Positions 63,099 to 64,000 of a DNA stretch of 64,000 nucleotides are shown here, piece by piece. The stretch covers positions 21,226,570 to 21,290,569 of the forward strand of contig JAJLRJ010000002.1 of NCBI GenBank assembly GCA_024195265.1. The letters are read 5' to 3'. The notes under the pieces are model-generated. The model saw only the letters and a list, made by a program, of their open reading frames with translations. It ran no database searches and was not told where the DNA came from. The translations under genes were made by a program, and so were the position numbers. Every line of letters starts with the position of its first letter. Within the stretch, counting starts at the first letter, position 1. Source of the DNA: Dendrophyllia cribrosa. Lineage: Eukaryota > Cnidaria > Anthozoa > Scleractinia > Dendrophylliidae.

Positions 63099-64000
63099 CA
63101 GGGATTCTGACAGGGTGCGGGAAAAAATCCAAAATTGTGCGGGAGTTTTGGGGCAAATTGTGGGGGAAATAACTTCGATTGTGCGGGAAATTGTGCGGGA
63201 TTGCGCAATCCTGTGACCAACCAAATATTCAATCACCAGTGTTCTAGCCAGTCCAGAAAAATATGACAGGGAGGAAATTCTGCATAAATGAAAAATACAA
63301 ATGGATGTTTTACTTTGGGGCTTACATGTAAAATGTACCCAGCAATCGCCAATTTGCGGCTGTTTTTCTTCACCAAAGTTTATTTGTCTCAACAAAATCA
63401 CATTGCGTGACACGATGAACTCGATCGGGTAAAATCGAAATACCACCTCTAAATAAATGTTTCCGATCTGAGCGAGTTCCTTTCTGAAAAATCCGTACAT
63501 TTTATGTAGTGTGAATAATTTCCATTAAAGGTTCACACAATTTCTTCGAAAGTTTGCTGCAAAAACACAACCTCGAGATGAATGCAAATTGCGTGCTAAA
63601 TGTAATTTGATAGCATATTTGTTTTGCATTTTCCCGAATGAAAACGTCTTTCACTTGATTAAAAAAATCAAATCCAGTATTCTGATCAGAACTTAATGAT
63701 TTTCTCCTATCAATCCGAAGTTCCAGCACTTTATAAGTTTGTTTGTCGATTCGCAAACTTGATCAGTTCTTTGTGAAAATAATTCAGACAGAGTGACATT
63801 CATTTCGGCGCGACCGAGTACATTTCTTCGGTGTTTCTTCTTCAGTCCCAGTGGTCCCCGACATATTAAACTGAAAGAGGAAGCGAAAGCGCTCGAAAAA
63901 ATATCAACAGGCTGCTAAGAAAAACGACATAATGTCTGGAAAACGACAACTAAAAAGCTACGCGAAAAATTCTGTTGGAAGTCGGAAAGAAGTAAAACTG
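63099..64000. mobile_element. CAGGG element, second copy, cut by window end
   Basis: Begins CAGGGATTCTGACAGGGTGC and is about 95 percent like 52171-52796 by eye. It then continues directly into the equivalent of 54792 onwards, lacking the 2-kb nested element. The short ORF MSGKRQLKSY starts at 63932. The right end is outside the window. Confidence 0.88.

Overview
The window looks like a stony-coral or closely related anthozoan nuclear genome. The evidence is AT-rich spacers, animal spliced genes (CEP89, NUP93), a tandem family of intronless class A GPCRs, and very dense short inverted-repeat (MITE/foldback) DNA. Species cannot be fixed from sequence alone.

Layout. (1) 1-26 kb: five nearly full-length intronless rhodopsin-class GPCR genes at about 1.4, 5.8, 9.5 and 16.7 kb (plus strand) and 25.9-25.0 kb (minus strand), with a 36-bp coding remnant of a further copy at 20.13 kb. 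Two sequence subtypes alternate (1-2-1-2, then an inverted type 1). Their flanks are duplicated too, so paralogous empty sites date later insertions: an L1/Tx1-like LINE fragment with a 52-bp target duplication, a TA-flanked MITE and a stack of nested MITEs. (2) 22.6 kb: a complete hammerhead-ribozyme core on the minus strand in otherwise non-coding DNA. (3) 29.2-57.5 kb, minus strand: a 23-exon gene whose exon phases all agree and whose product (about 1446 aa) is CEP89, a centriolar distal-appendage protein, with a large coiled-coil/Gln-rich expansion. Its introns hold a complete 5.4-kb PIF/Harbinger transposon with two intact genes (34520-39934), three copies of a GAGCAG-ended MITE and a 3.2-kb element containing a TTAA-flanked 2-kb element. 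One exon seems to take its splice acceptor and first codons from a tRNA-derived SINE. (4) 57.55-58.02 kb: a 470-bp interval between divergent genes. (5) 58.0 kb to the right edge, plus strand: the first six exons of NUP93 (216 codons); the rest lies outside.

The receptors are presumably surface sensors of unknown ligand. CEP89 and NUP93 are housekeeping scaffold genes (cilium base; nuclear pore inner ring) that may share a promoter. Mobile DNA accounts for most of the remaining space. All calls come from reading the sequence and from family knowledge; no database search was run.
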